A stretch of DNA of 53,764 bases from Actinomycetota bacterium (GCA_016213625.1 JACQZZ010000028.1:1-53764), one strand, 5' to 3'. Shown: positions 15,840-25,896, numbered from the stretch's first letter. The notes: generated by a model from the sequence alone, not told the origin. Program-made: numbers and translations.

Positions 15840-18800
15840 TGCGAGCTGGGTTCGGTAGGACTCGGCGCGTTCGAGTTTGAGGTGTTCGTAGCCGCGCACC
15901 TTCTGGGGGAGCGCGGCGATGGCGACGGCTCGGTCGGCGCCGATCTGGTCGAGATGGGCGAGCAGCTGGTCGACCGCGGCGATGTACTCGGGGATCATCT
16001 CCCGCTCCACGCGGCGCACCTTGGCCCAGCCCGGTACGTCGAGGAAGGTGCCGCGCAGCCGGCGCATCGAGCGCAGCACGACGAACGCCGGCTTCACCCA
16101 GCCACCCAGTTCCATCTTGCGGCGCATGCCCATCGCTCGCAGCAACGGTGGGTGCAACAGGAATGTCGCCTTCTTCGGTGCGGTGGCCAGCAGCAGCCGG
16201 GCCACCTCGTACTCGTCCTTGTAGGCCATCAACTGGTGCAGACTGCGAGCCACCGCCTCGGTGAGCGCAGGATTGCCTGCCGCCTCGACCCGGTCGATCA
16301 CCTCCGTGAACCGTCGGGCGTATGCGGCTGATTGGTACGCGACCAGATCTGCGGTGAGCCGTTCGACGAGCGGCGTCTCGGGCTCGGTCGCCACCGGGTC
16401 GGCGGTGTGCTCCACCACGCCTGGCTCGACGAACCACGCTCGGCCCCAGCGGAAGGCGGCGAGGTTCTTCTGGACCGCCACACCGTTCAGCTCGAGTGCC
16501 CGTTCCACCAGTTCGGGCTGCAACGGCACTAGACCGGCCTGTACCGCCACGCCCACCATGAACACGTTGACGGTGCTGTCGTCGCCGAGCAGCTGCATCA
16601 CCAGACGTTGCGCGTCGACCCGCACGTGCGACTTCGTGTTCGCATCGAGCCGAGTGGTGACCTCGTCGAGCGGGTACGGGCGGTCGGGGTGCACCACCAT
16701 CGAACCAGTGGGGACGGTGGCGGTGTTGGTGACCACGACAGTGTGCTCGGGGTCCACCACACGCATGGTGCCGTCGTTGCCGGCCACCAGCTGGTCGAAG
16801 GCGATGAGCACGTCGACGGAACCCGCTGTGGCCTTGTTGCTGGGGTGTGGCTCGGAGCGCGACAGGCGCAGGTCGCTGACCACCGGACCCGCCTTCTGCG
16901 ACAACCCTGTCTGGTCCAGCCCGCGCACGTGGAAGCCCTGCAGCATGGCCGCAGTGCCCAACACCTGCGACACGGTGACCACGCCGGTGCCGCCGACGCC
17001 ACTGAGCCGGATGGTGAGCTCCTCCACCGGGTTGGCGACGGGTGTGGGGATGATGGACGGGGCGTCCGGCGACGCGTGGGCAACGGCCCGCTTCGCCACC
17101 GGCACCTTCATGAAGGCGGGGCAATCGCCCTGAAGGCACGTGAGGTCGTGGTTGCACGAGCCCTGATCGATGCGGGTCTTGCGGCCGAACGGGGTGTCCA
17201 CCGGCTGCACCGACAGACAGTTGCTCTGGTCGCCGCAGTCGCCACAGCCCTCGCACACCCGCTCGTTGATGACCACGCGGAACGTCGGCTGGTCGATGCG
17301 GTCGCGCTTCCGGTCGCGGCGCTTCTCGGCCGCGCAGCGCTGGTCGTGGATGAGCACGGTGCACCCGGGCACCCACGACAGCACCTCCTGCGCCTCGACC
17401 ACGCGGTCGCGGCCCCACACCTTCAGGCCCTGCGGCAGGTCGTGTGCCCGGTACTTGGACAGTTCGTCGGTGGTGATGATGACCTGCGCGACTCCTTCGG
17501 CCTGCAGCACCCTCACCAGCGACAGCACGTCGAGCTGCCCGAACGGGTCCTGCCCGCCGGTCATCGCGACCGCGCCGTTGTAGAGGATCTTGTACGTGAT
17601 GTTGACGCCGTTGGCGATGGCCGCGCGGATGGCCGTCATGCCGGAGTGGAAGAGCGTGCCGTCGCCGATGTTCTGGATGAGGTGCTCGTCGTCGACGAAC
17701 GGTGCCATGCCGAACCACTGCGCGCCCTCGTTGCCCATCGCGGTGAGGCCGACGATGTCGCCGACGCGGTCGGGCTCCATCATCAGCACCATGCTGTGGC
17801 ACCCGATGCCGCCACCGATGAGCGCGCCGTCGGGCACCTTGGTGGAGGTGTTGTGCGGGCACCCCGAGCAGAAGTACGGCGAGCGGGTGATCGACAGCGG
17901 GATGAGTGACCGAGGCGTGGGCGGTGGTGGAGCGAGCCGGTCCGCGAGGCGGGGGGTCAGGCGTGTGCGGAGGCGGGGAGCGATGCCGTCGGCATCGAGG
18001 GTGCCCGTGAACGGGAACAACGGTGACTCGTCGTGCGCTCGCTTGCCCACCACCACCGGCCGCTCGGTGTGGCCGAACAACGCGTCCTTCACCAACCATT
18101 CGAGGTTCTGTGTCTTCTCCTCGATGACGATGATCTCGCGAAGGCCGTCGGCGAACTCGCGCACCTGGGCGATGTCGAGCGGCACCGGCACGCCGAGCTT
18201 GAACAGCCGCACCCCCGCGGCGCGCAACTCGTCGGGTGTGCGCAGGCCGAGCAGACGGAGTGCCTCCAGGGTCTGCAGGTAGGTGTGGCCGGTGGCGATG
18301 ATGCCCACCCAGTCGGAGGGGCCGCGCACGGGAATGGTGTTCAGCCGATTCGCCACCGCGTACTCGCGGGCGAGCACCAACCGGACGTCGTGGAACTCGC
18401 GCTCCATCTCCAGCGTGTACGGAGTGAGGATGCGACCCGACGGTCGGGGCACGAACGTGCGCCCGTTGACCTCCATCGTCGGCACCACCGGCGAGATGCG
18501 ATCGGGGTGCACCTCGATGGAACCGGTGCCGTCGGCCACTCCGTCGACCACCTTCACGCTCACCCACAAGCCGCTGGCTCGCGACATGGCGATGGCGTGC
18601 CGGCCGAGGTCGATGGCCTCCTGCACGTCGCCCGGATACATGATCGGCATGTTCAGGTCCACCAGGGTCGCGCCGCTGGACGACGGAATGGTGCTGCTCT
18701 TGGCGTTGGGATCGTCGCCCACGATGGCGAGCGCGCCACCCCGGTGCGAGGTGCCGGCGAAGGTGGCGTGGCGCAGCGCGTCGCTGGCGCGGTCGAGCCC

Positions 18801-19169
18801 GGGTCCCTTGCCGTACCAGACGCCGACGACGCCGTCGTAGCGACACGAGTCGAGCGTGGAGGCCAGCTGTGAGCCCATCACCGACGTGGCCGCGAGTTCC
18901 TCGTTCATGCCGGGCTGGAACACCATCCGCAGACCATCCGCATCGGCCAACTTCGCGGCCGCCGCCACGTCGCGGTCGAAGTTGGCGAGCGGGCTGCCCG
19001 GGTAGCCGGTGATGTACGCGGCCGTGTGCAGCCCCGCGCGACGGTCGGCGCGCAACTGCTCGTACGGCAGCCGCGCCAGCGCCTGCGAGCCGCTGAGGAA
19101 CACCCGCCCGTCGTCGAGGCGGTAGCGGTCGTTCAACTCGTACGTGTCGATGACTGCCATCGGGCCCAT
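15822..19169 (-). CDS. Indolepyruvate ferredoxin oxidoreductase, single-chain fused type
   Basis: About 1115 aa. The protein fuses the TPP-dependent alpha part to the gamma part. It has the N-terminal domain with GSQALARLP and YITGYPGSPLANFD, a TPP site (CSGCPHNTSTKVPDG, then MGNEGAQWFG and NIGDGTLFHSG), an iron-sulfur region (ERVCEGCGDCGDQSNC) and a gamma domain (SGVGGTGVVTVSQVLG, LDQTGLSQKAGPV). The expected reaction is oxidative decarboxylation of aryl 2-oxo acids to acyl-CoA with reduction of ferredoxin. The start at ATG 19169 is chosen because CATTCT lies 6 nt upstream; ATG 19160 (MAVIDTYEL) is the alternative. The gene is divergent from ybaK. Confidence 0.88.
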   Translation of the reverse strand: MGPMAVIDTYELNDRYRLDDGRVFLSGSQALARLPYEQLRADRRAGLHTAAYITGYPGSPLANFDRDVAAAAKLADADGLRMVFQPGMNEELAATSVMGSQLASTLDSCRYDGVVGVWYGKGPGLDRASDALRHATFAGTSHRGGALAIVGDDPNAKSSTIPSSSGATLVDLNMPIMYPGDVQEAIDLGRHAIAMSRASGLWVSVKVVDGVADGTGSIEVHPDRISPVVPTMEVNGRTFVPRPSGRILTPYTLEMEREFHDVRLVLAREYAVANRLNTIPVRGPSDWVGIIATGHTYLQTLEALRLLGLRTPDELRAAGVRLFKLGVPVPLDIAQVREFADGLREIIVIEEKTQNLEWLVKDALFGHTERPVVVGKRAHDESPLFPFTGTLDADGIAPRLRTRLTPRLADRLAPPPPTPRSLIPLSITRSPYFCSGCPHNTSTKVPDGALIGGGIGCHSMVLMMEPDRVGDIVGLTAMGNEGAQWFGMAPFVDDEHLIQNIGDGTLFHSGMTAIRAAIANGVNITYKILYNGAVAMTGGQDPFGQLDVLSLVRVLQAEGVAQVIITTDELSKYRAHDLPQGLKVWGRDRVVEAQEVLSWVPGCTVLIHDQRCAAEKRRDRKRDRIDQPTFRVVINERVCEGCGDCGDQSNCLSVQPVDTPFGRKTRIDQGSCNHDLTCLQGDCPAFMKVPVAKRAVAHASPDAPSIIPTPVANPVEELTIRLSGVGGTGVVTVSQVLGTAAMLQGFHVRGLDQTGLSQKAGPVVSDLRLSRSEPHPSNKATAGSVDVLIAFDQLVAGNDGTMRVVDPEHTVVVTNTATVPTGSMVVHPDRPYPLDEVTTRLDANTKSHVRVDAQRLVMQLLGDDSTVNVFMVGVAVQAGLVPLQPELVERALELNGVAVQKNLAAFRWGRAWFVEPGVVEHTADPVATEPETPLVERLTADLVAYQSAAYARRFTEVIDRVEAAGNPALTEAVARSLHQLMAYKDEYEVARLLLATAPKKATFLLHPPLLRAMGMRRKMELGGWVKPAFVVLRSMRRLRGTFLDVPGWAKVRRVEREMIPEYIAAVDQLLAHLDQIGADRAVAIAALPQKVRGYEHLKLERAESYRTQLASALQF

Positions 19170-19174
19170 GTTGG

Positions 19175-19181
19175 CAGAATG
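19175..19181. promoter_or_regulatory. Shared divergent -10 element (CAGAAT forward, CATTCT reverse)
   Basis: CAGAAT (19175-19180) is 6 nt before GTG 19187 on the plus strand. CATTCT (19181 to 19176) is 6 nt before ATG 19169 on the minus strand. The same base pairs could open for both divergent leaderless transcripts. Confidence 0.45.
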
Positions 19182-19186
19182 TGCGG

Positions 19187-19678
19187 GTGGCAAAGGGCGG
19201 GACCCCAGCGATCGTGGCACTCGAGTCGGCAGGGGTGGCCTTCACCGTGCACGAGTTCCACCACGAGCCGGGTGAACGGAACTACGGACAGGTGGCCGCG
19301 GAGGCGTTGGGCGTGGAACCCGACCGCGTGTTCAAGACGCTCGTGGCCAACCTGACCACCGATCGTGGGGTGGAACAGGTCGTGGGCATCGTGCCGGTCA
19401 GCGGCCAGCTGTCGTTGCGCGAGCTGGCGGTGGCGCTCGACGGCAAGCGGGCCGAGATGTGTCCCACCGACGTCGCACAGCGCATCACCGGCTACGTGGT
19501 CGGAGGCATCAGCCCGTTCGGCCAGAAGAAGCGCCTGCGGACGGCGATCGACGAGACCTGCGTCCTGTTCGACACCATCTTCGTCAGTGGCGGCAAGCGA
19601 GGGCTCGACCTGGAACTCGCACCCGACGTGCTGGTGCACGTGCTCGATGCCGCCGTCGCGCCCATCGGTACGAGCTAG
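19187..19678 (+). CDS. ybaK: YbaK/EbsC-type aminoacyl-tRNA deacylase (Cys-tRNA(Pro) type)
   Basis: 163 aa from GTG 19187. The YbaK fold is evident: FTVHEFHHEPGERNYGQVAAEALGVEPDRVFKT, with the key lysine in VFKTLVAN, then GIVPVSGQLSLRELAVAL and GYVVGGISPFGQKKRL, the conserved GGxSPxG region. YbaK removes cysteine from mischarged tRNA(Pro). A GTG 6 nt upstream (19181) is possible, but 19187 lies at the leaderless distance from CAGAAT. The end overlaps the convergent permease gene by 4 bp. Confidence 0.9.
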   Translation: MAKGGTPAIVALESAGVAFTVHEFHHEPGERNYGQVAAEALGVEPDRVFKTLVANLTTDRGVEQVVGIVPVSGQLSLRELAVALDGKRAEMCPTDVAQRITGYVVGGISPFGQKKRLRTAIDETCVLFDTIFVSGGKRGLDLELAPDVLVHVLDAAVAPIGTS

Positions 19679-20459
19679 TTGCGGTTCACCCGTCCGGCGA
19701 GCGAGCGGAAGGCGACCGTGAACGAGATGGTGCCCATCAACCCGACCGCCAACAACGCCTTGCCGATGGAGTTCCACTCCCAGCCGGTCTGCAGGATGGC
19801 GCGCATGCCCTCGAGCAGGTAGGTGGTGGGATTGAGCTTGGTGGCCGTGGCGAGCCAACCGGTCATCGCTTCCTGCGGCAGGTACGCGGTGGTGAGGAAC
19901 GCGAACGGGAAGAACAGCAGAAACGCGTTGTTCACCGCGGTGGGATTGCCGGTGCGGAGCGCGATCGCATACGGGAAACCCGTGAACGCCAGGCCCCACA
20001 GCCCGGCGAGCAGCACGAACACCACGATGCCCAGCACGCCCGTGGCCACGTCGATGCCCAGGATCAGGCCCAGCAGCACCACCGGCACGGCGAGCGAGGT
20101 GATGAGCAGGAAGTCGGCAGTCATCAGCCCCAGCAGCAGCGTGCCGCGGCGCACCGGCGTGAGCAGCAGGCGATCGAGATACCCGTCCTGGATGTCGACC
20201 ACCAGTGCGTTGGCCCGGCTGACACCGGTGACGGCGAACACCACGGCCACCGGCAACTGGAACGCCTTGTAGTCGAACCCGGGCGGGAAGTTGCCCTCGA
20301 CGAACTTCTGCAGCGCGCCCACGTTCACCACGAAGAAGAACACCGGGATGACGAGCGCCGGCCCGAACGCTTCGGGGTCGCGCAACGTGAGACGGATGGA
20401 GCGCAGGCTCACCGTGCGCAGATCGGTCCAGAACCCAGCGGCGCGAGGATGCACACGGC

Positions 20460-20463
<4 letters not shown>
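19675..20463 (-). CDS. ABC-2 type transporter permease (DrrB-like)
   Basis: 262 aa with about six membrane segments (FGPALVIPVFFFVVNVGAL, AVVFAVTGVS, ITSLAVPVVLLGLILG, LGIVVFVLLAGLWGLAFTG, FLLFFPFAFLTTAYLP and a C-terminal helix). The second cytoplasmic region, LVVDIQDGYLDRLLLTPVRR, and the PxxAMTGW-like stretch EAMTGWLATATKLNPTTYLLEGMRAI are typical of DrrB-type exporters. It is translationally coupled (4-bp overlap) to the ATPase gene upstream. The substrate is unknown; drugs, lipids or peptides are all possible for this family. Confidence 0.87.
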
Positions 20464-21406
<943 letters not shown>

Positions 21407-21410
<4 letters not shown>

Positions 21411-22324
21411 CCGCCCGAAACTACTCGCCGTCCCCGGAGCATGGCTTCGATACGAGCCACCCGCGTGCGGGCCGGCGGATGGGTCATCGCCAGTCGATCG
21501 CGCCACGACGTGGGTCGGTCGGTGCCGAAGTCGGTGATGAACCGGCGGAGCGCGATGGCGAGCGGCTTGCCGAACCCCATGTGCACGGCGCGGGCGTCGG
21601 CCTGGAACTCGGCGTTGCGTCCCACGGCGTTGGCCAGCGCGTTGGCGGCGACCAGACCACTGAGGAACACCCACGAGATGGCGGTGAGGAGCGCGGCGAC
21701 CAGCCGGCCCAGCGCCGACAGCGCGGAGGAATGCGACACGAAGCTGGTGGTGGCGGCCGAGGCGACGTTCTGCAGGAAGAACCCGATGCGGGCGAGCAGC
21801 AGCACCGGGATGGACAACCACTGAGAGAGAGTGAGCCCCACGGTGTGCAGCCCGAGGTGATGACTCAGCTCGTGCGCGAGCACGCCGCTGAGCTCGTCGC
21901 GGGGCAAGGTCTCCAGCGCGTACGACGTGACCACCACCAGGTGGCCGCCGCAGGCGAACGCGTTCAGCTCGTTCGACGGCAGCACGGCGAGCACGTAGCG
22001 ATGCCCGGGGAGGTCGTTGAACTGCAGCACGGGACGCCAGCTGAGGGCCAGCACCGTCTGCTCGTCGTGGCTGGGCCGACGGGCTCCGAGCAGGGGTGCG
22101 AGCACGTAGATCTGCACCGGACGCAGGAACAACAGCACCACGGCCACCAGGTAGCCGGCAGCGAACAGCCAATACGGAACGTCCCACACCAGGTGCACGG
22201 GGAACCAGAACACGGCGATCGCGAGCAGCCACACGGGGAACACCGCGACCACGGGCGCGACAGCAGTGACGGCCGACGACTCGACGTGTCGGCGTGTGCC
22301 ACGCGTTCGTCGCATCGTGTCCAC
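21407..22324 (-). CDS. M48 family integral membrane zinc metallopeptidase
   Basis: 305 aa. Two N-terminal helices (about 25-45 and 52-70) are followed by the zinc motif HELSHH (H151, E152, H155), with the third ligand Glu in GRNAEFQADARAVHMG (about E238). Two further hydrophobic segments lie between these motifs. The layout is that of HtpX/Ste24-type proteases whose active site faces the cytoplasm. The start is a GTG; an ATG three codons later is the alternative. Translational coupling to an ABC exporter suggests it might process or control that exporter or its cargo. Confidence 0.88.
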
Positions 22325-22424
22325 GGCGCACCACGATACGAGTCAGGACGAAATTGGGCTATCCCCGAGGCATGAACGGCCGATAACTACCGTGAAACAG
22401 TCTGAGATGGAGGAGGTGAACACG

Positions 22425-24173
22425 TTGGCGTCGACCACGCCGGTCACACGCGACCCCGGCGGCGAACCCTCCATCGACGAACTCCTCGAACAGGCGCGCC
22501 AGTTCGAGGAGACCGACCTGCCGCGTGCACGCTCCCTCGTGCAGCAGGCGCGCGTGCTCGCCCGGTCGAACCGCGACCCGTTCGGCGAGTCCGAGGCGCT
22601 CTACCGTCTGGCCGAATTGGCCTACGCGTCGGGCATGAGCAACGAGGCCTTTGCCCTGGCGCTCGAGTCGCGCGATCTCGCGCACCGATGCGGCGCCATC
22701 AAGACGGGCGTGTCCGCCCTCAACCTCATCGCCGCGGTGCAGTTCCACGCGGCCAACTTCTCCGAGGCGCTCGCCTCTGCCATGGGCGCGGTCGAGCTGT
22801 ACCGCACCACCGGTGAGCGCTCCAGCGAGGGGCTGCTGCTCAACTCGCTCGCGGTCATCCAGCACAGCCTGAAGGAGACCGACAAGGCCATCGTCACCTA
22901 CGAGGCGGCGCTGATGGCGAACAAGGGCGAGAACCGGCCCGACCTCGACGCCATCACGCTGGCCAACATGGCGAAGGTTCGCGCTGACCGCAAGGAGGAC
23001 CTCCTCGCGGTGAGCCTCGGCGAGCAGGCGCTGCTGTTGGCGAAGGACCACGCGCCCGAGTTCGTGCCCGAGATCCTCGCCCGTCTGGCGATGGCCTACG
23101 TGTCGCTCTCGTCGCTCGACCGTGCCGCAGCCTGCCTCGACGAGGCCGATGGTGTCCTCCGCGATCGCACGGCCCGGCGTGTCGCGCTGTCGCCCGGCAG
23201 TGTGGTCACGGTGCGGATCGCCCGTGGCGAGCTCTACGTGGCACAGCACCTGCGCGACCATGCGCTGCGCGAATGGGCCGATGCGCTCGACCTGGCCATG
23301 CAGGCCAACATGACCGAGATGGCGCTCAGCCTGCGCGAGAAGCTGTCCAACCTGAACCGCGAGATGGGCCGCTTCGAGCAGGCGCTCGTGCACCAGGAGG
23401 CGCGCTACGCACTCAACGAGGAGATGTTCAGCCGCGGTGCCGACCTGCGTGTGCGCACGCTGCAGATCCAGCACGACACCGAGATCTCGCGCCAGCAGGC
23501 CGAGATCCTGCGCCTGCGCACGGCCGAACTCGAGCGGATGGTGCAGCTGCGCACCGACGAGCTCGAGGCGTTCCAGGTGGAGGCCTTCAAGCGGGTGGCC
23601 ATCATGGCCGAGTTCTACAACGCCGACACCGGTGCGCACCCCGATCGCGTGGGCGACATGGTGGCCGAGATCGCAGCCGAGCTCGGACATGACGACGAGT
23701 TCACCCGTCGGCTCGCGCTGGCTGCGCGCATGCACGACATCGGCAAGGTGGGCGTCCCCGACTCCATCCTGCTGAAGCCCGGCCCGCTCACCGCCGAGGA
23801 ATACGAGCGGATGAAGCTGCACACGGTGCGGGGCCACGAGATCCTCGCGGGCAGCGCGTCGCCCTTGGTGCGGCTCGCCGCAGAAGTGGCGCACAGCCAC
23901 CACGAACGCTGGGACGGCACCGGCTATCCGCTGGGCATGACCGCGCACACCATCCCGGTGTCGGCGCGCATCGTCGCGGTGGCCGATGTGTTCGACGCGT
24001 TGATGAGCGAGCGGGTCTACAAGCTGGCGTGGTCCACCATCGATTCGGTGAACTACGTCGTGGCGGGCCGCGGCACGCAGTTCGAGCCCGACGTGGTGGA
24101 CGCGTTCATTCGCGTGATGTTGCGTCGCGAGCCGTCGTTGGCGCCGGCGATCGACCGGTCAATGCTCTCGTGA
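22425..24173 (+). CDS. TPR-containing HD-GYP domain protein (predicted c-di-GMP phosphodiesterase)
   Basis: About 582 aa from a TTG with AGGAGG 8 nt upstream; ATG 22407 and GTG 22416 are alternative starts but lack spacing for that site. Residues about 20-360 form TPR-like helices (SIDELLEQARQFEETDLPRA and later repeats). A coiled coil (ISRQQAEILRLRTAELERMV) leads into an HD-GYP domain: HPDRVGDM, MHDIGKVGVPDSILLKPGPL, HHERWDGTGYP, VAVADVFDALMSERVYK. All metal-binding His/Asp and the GYP motif are kept, so c-di-GMP hydrolysis is likely. There are no membrane segments. It overlaps the convergent tetR gene by 68 bp. Confidence 0.9.
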   Translation: MASTTPVTRDPGGEPSIDELLEQARQFEETDLPRARSLVQQARVLARSNRDPFGESEALYRLAELAYASGMSNEAFALALESRDLAHRCGAIKTGVSALNLIAAVQFHAANFSEALASAMGAVELYRTTGERSSEGLLLNSLAVIQHSLKETDKAIVTYEAALMANKGENRPDLDAITLANMAKVRADRKEDLLAVSLGEQALLLAKDHAPEFVPEILARLAMAYVSLSSLDRAAACLDEADGVLRDRTARRVALSPGSVVTVRIARGELYVAQHLRDHALREWADALDLAMQANMTEMALSLREKLSNLNREMGRFEQALVHQEARYALNEEMFSRGADLRVRTLQIQHDTEISRQQAEILRLRTAELERMVQLRTDELEAFQVEAFKRVAIMAEFYNADTGAHPDRVGDMVAEIAAELGHDDEFTRRLALAARMHDIGKVGVPDSILLKPGPLTAEEYERMKLHTVRGHEILAGSASPLVRLAAEVAHSHHERWDGTGYPLGMTAHTIPVSARIVAVADVFDALMSERVYKLAWSTIDSVNYVVAGRGTQFEPDVVDAFIRVMLRREPSLAPAIDRSMLS

Positions 24174-24744
24174 CCCAGTCGCCCACGAGTTGGGCGAGGT
24201 CGTCGATGGGCATGGAGAGTCGTTGCATGCGGTGCGCGTTGCTGAACGACGACACCGCCCCCATCACACCCACGGCGTAGAACGACGGGTCGCTGTCGGG
24301 CACCAGCCCCTGCGCCTGCGCCTCTTGCACCAGGCGGCGCACGTCGAGGGCGTACACGTCGCTGCCCTCCTTCATCACGTCGGCCACCGCGTGGTCGGTT
24401 CGTTCCACGTCGAGCAGCGCGAAATACGGCTGGTGTTCGGCCATGAACCGCACGCTGGCCTCGGCGCCCTGCCGGATGCGAGTGACCGGATCCGCGTCGG
24501 GGTCCATCGCGGCACCCTGCGCACGGCGCAGCGCCAGTCGCATGGTGCGCACGAGCTCGGCGAACAGCGATTCCTTCGTGGGGAAGTACCAGTAGAACAG
24601 CCCCTTGGCGACGCCTGCGGCCGCGCAGATGTCGGAGATGCGGGTTGCCCCGTAGCCACGTTCGGTGAACAGGCGCTCGGCAGCCTCCAGCAGCTGTTGC
24701 TTTCGTTCGATGCCCTGTTCGGTGTGCCGCCGCGGATCCACCAC
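24106..24744 (-). CDS. TetR family transcriptional regulator
   Basis: 212 aa. The N-terminal helix-turn-helix is standard (QQLLEAAERLFTERGYGATRISDICAAAGVAKGLFYWYFPTKESLF, about residues 16-61); the ligand domain is variable. GTG 24744 is 6 nt after a TCCACT -10 box, with TTGACC as -35 at 17-nt spacing, so it is probably leaderless. The -35 lies in a perfect palindrome (24764-24779) that is the likely operator. The divergent ferredoxin gene shares that region and is the obvious regulatory target. The effector is unknown. Confidence 0.9.
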   Translation of the reverse strand: MVDPRRHTEQGIERKQQLLEAAERLFTERGYGATRISDICAAAGVAKGLFYWYFPTKESLFAELVRTMRLALRRAQGAAMDPDADPVTRIRQGAEASVRFMAEHQPYFALLDVERTDHAVADVMKEGSDVYALDVRRLVQEAQAQGLVPDSDPSFYAVGVMGAVSSFSNAHRMQRLSMPIDDLAQLVGDWVTRALTGRSPAPTTARDATSRE

Positions 24745-24763
24745 GGCTCCAGTGGAGCAGGTC

Positions 24764-24779
24764 TTGACCGTCGGGTCAA
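24764..24779. promoter_or_regulatory. Candidate TetR operator, palindrome TTGACC-GTCG-GGTCAA
   Basis: Perfect 6-bp arms with a 4-nt centre. On the minus strand the right arm is the -35 box of tetR; on the plus strand the site covers the region about 17 nt upstream of the TACACT -10 of the ferredoxin gene. A second small dyad, GCTCC-AGT-GGAGC (24746-24758), overlaps the tetR -10 box. Together they fit joint control of both divergent genes by the TetR protein. Confidence 0.6.
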
Positions 24780-24800
24780 TCTGGCGCGCGGCGATCCTTC

Positions 24801-24806
24801 TACACT
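24801..24806 (+). promoter_or_regulatory. Leaderless -10 box TACACT for the ferredoxin gene
   Basis: TACACT is followed by a 6-nt spacer and ATG 24813, with no ribosome binding site. It is one of the best matches in the window to the actinobacterial TAnnnT box. Confidence 0.55.
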
Positions 24807-24812
24807 CGCCAC

Positions 24813-25124
24813 ATGGCCGTGTCCCGCACCGAACGCATCGCGTTGCGTGCGCGCAACGAGAAGTGGAAGAACCCGCCGTTGCGCATCGAGATGCTCGAGT
24901 GCATCAACTGCGACGCGTGCCTTCGGCACTGCCCGCCGCAGTTCGGCGCCATCTTCAATCACGGTCCCGACGTGGTGATCATCCCCGAGCTGTGCAGCGG
25001 GTGCGACAAGTGCCTGCCCGCCTGTCCGGTGAACTGCATCTATCCGTTCCCCGACTGGGAATCGACGGGTTCACCGCTCGAGTGGTGGGACGAAGCCGGC
25101 GGACCGGCCGACCCGTACTCCTGA
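24813..25124 (+). CDS. 2[4Fe-4S] ferredoxin-like protein
   Basis: 103 aa. Two CxxCxxCxxxC clusters are present: C30/C33/C36/C40 (CINCDACLRHC) and C61/C64/C67/C71 (CSGCDKCLPAC), with one additional Cys at 75. Each motif is followed by Pro, as in bacterial-type dicluster ferredoxins, with a basic N-terminal extension and an acidic Trp-containing tail. It should carry low-potential electrons in the cytoplasm; the fused indolepyruvate oxidoreductase about 6 kb away is one possible partner. Divergent from tetR and probably repressed by it. Confidence 0.9.
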   Translation: MAVSRTERIALRARNEKWKNPPLRIEMLECINCDACLRHCPPQFGAIFNHGPDVVIIPELCSGCDKCLPACPVNCIYPFPDWESTGSPLEWWDEAGGPADPYS

Positions 25125-25137
25125 CATACTGGCCGCC

Positions 25138-25893
25138 ATGACGAACCTCATCCCCGGGGCCGAGCCCTGGTCGCACCACGGCGAGGGCCCGCACGGCGCA
25201 CTCGTCGTCCACGGTTTCACCGGCAACCCGGGCAGCATGCGCGGCGTGGCCGAGGCGCTGGCCGCGGCCGGGTTCCATGTGGACATGCCGCTCCTGCCGG
25301 GCCACGGCACCACCGTCGACGACATGCTGCCCACGCGCTGGTCCGACTGGCACGGCGCAGCCGAGGCCGCATACGCCACGCTCGCCGCCCGCTCGGCCAA
25401 GGTGGTCGTCGTGGGGCTCAGCATGGGCGGAGCGCTCACGTTGCGCCTCGGCGCCGACCATCCCGAGATCGCCGGCCTGGTGTGCATCAACCCCGCCACC
25501 CAGCCGCAGGCGCCGGAAGTGGTGGAGATGCTGCAGGGCATGATCGACAGCGGCACCGCGGTGATGCCCGCCATCGGCAGCGACATCGCCGACCCCGACG
25601 CCCACGAGTCGGCGTACGACGCCACGCCGCTGGCGCCGCTGCTCTCGCTGGTGAACGACGGCCTTGCCCCGCTCGCCTCCGAGTACCCGAACATGCGGGT
25701 GCCGCTGCTGTTGCTCAACTCACCGCAGGACCACGTGGTCGAGCCGGCGCAGGGCGACTACCTGGCCGCGCACTACGGCGGCCCGCTCGAGCGCGTGCTG
25801 CTGGAGCGCAGCTACCACGTGGCCACCCAGGACTACGACAAGCAGCTCATCTTCGACCGCACCGTCGAATTCGCCCAGCGCGTCACCGCCTGA
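25138..25893 (+). CDS. Alpha/beta-hydrolase, carboxylesterase/monoacylglycerol lipase type
   Basis: 251 aa, close to the length of the Est30/YvaK carboxylesterases. The oxyanion strand is VVHGFTGNPGSM, the nucleophile elbow GLSMGG, the acid Asp probably in NSPQDHVVEP and the His in RSYHVATQD. This H-G-F-T-G-x-P pattern is typical of esterases that cut medium-chain acyl esters or monoglycerides. CATACT lies 7 nt before the ATG, suggesting its own leaderless start, although it is only 13 bp behind the ferredoxin stop. Confidence 0.87.
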   Translation: MTNLIPGAEPWSHHGEGPHGALVVHGFTGNPGSMRGVAEALAAAGFHVDMPLLPGHGTTVDDMLPTRWSDWHGAAEAAYATLAARSAKVVVVGLSMGGALTLRLGADHPEIAGLVCINPATQPQAPEVVEMLQGMIDSGTAVMPAIGSDIADPDAHESAYDATPLAPLLSLVNDGLAPLASEYPNMRVPLLLLNSPQDHVVEPAQGDYLAAHYGGPLERVLLERSYHVATQDYDKQLIFDRTVEFAQRVTA

Positions 25894-25896
25894 CCC

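Noticed and set aside
15822..19169. Pyruvate:ferredoxin oxidoreductase
   Set aside because: The domain order with fused TPP and gamma parts, CEGCGDCGDQSNC motif and length fit single-chain indolepyruvate enzymes rather than the PFOR type.
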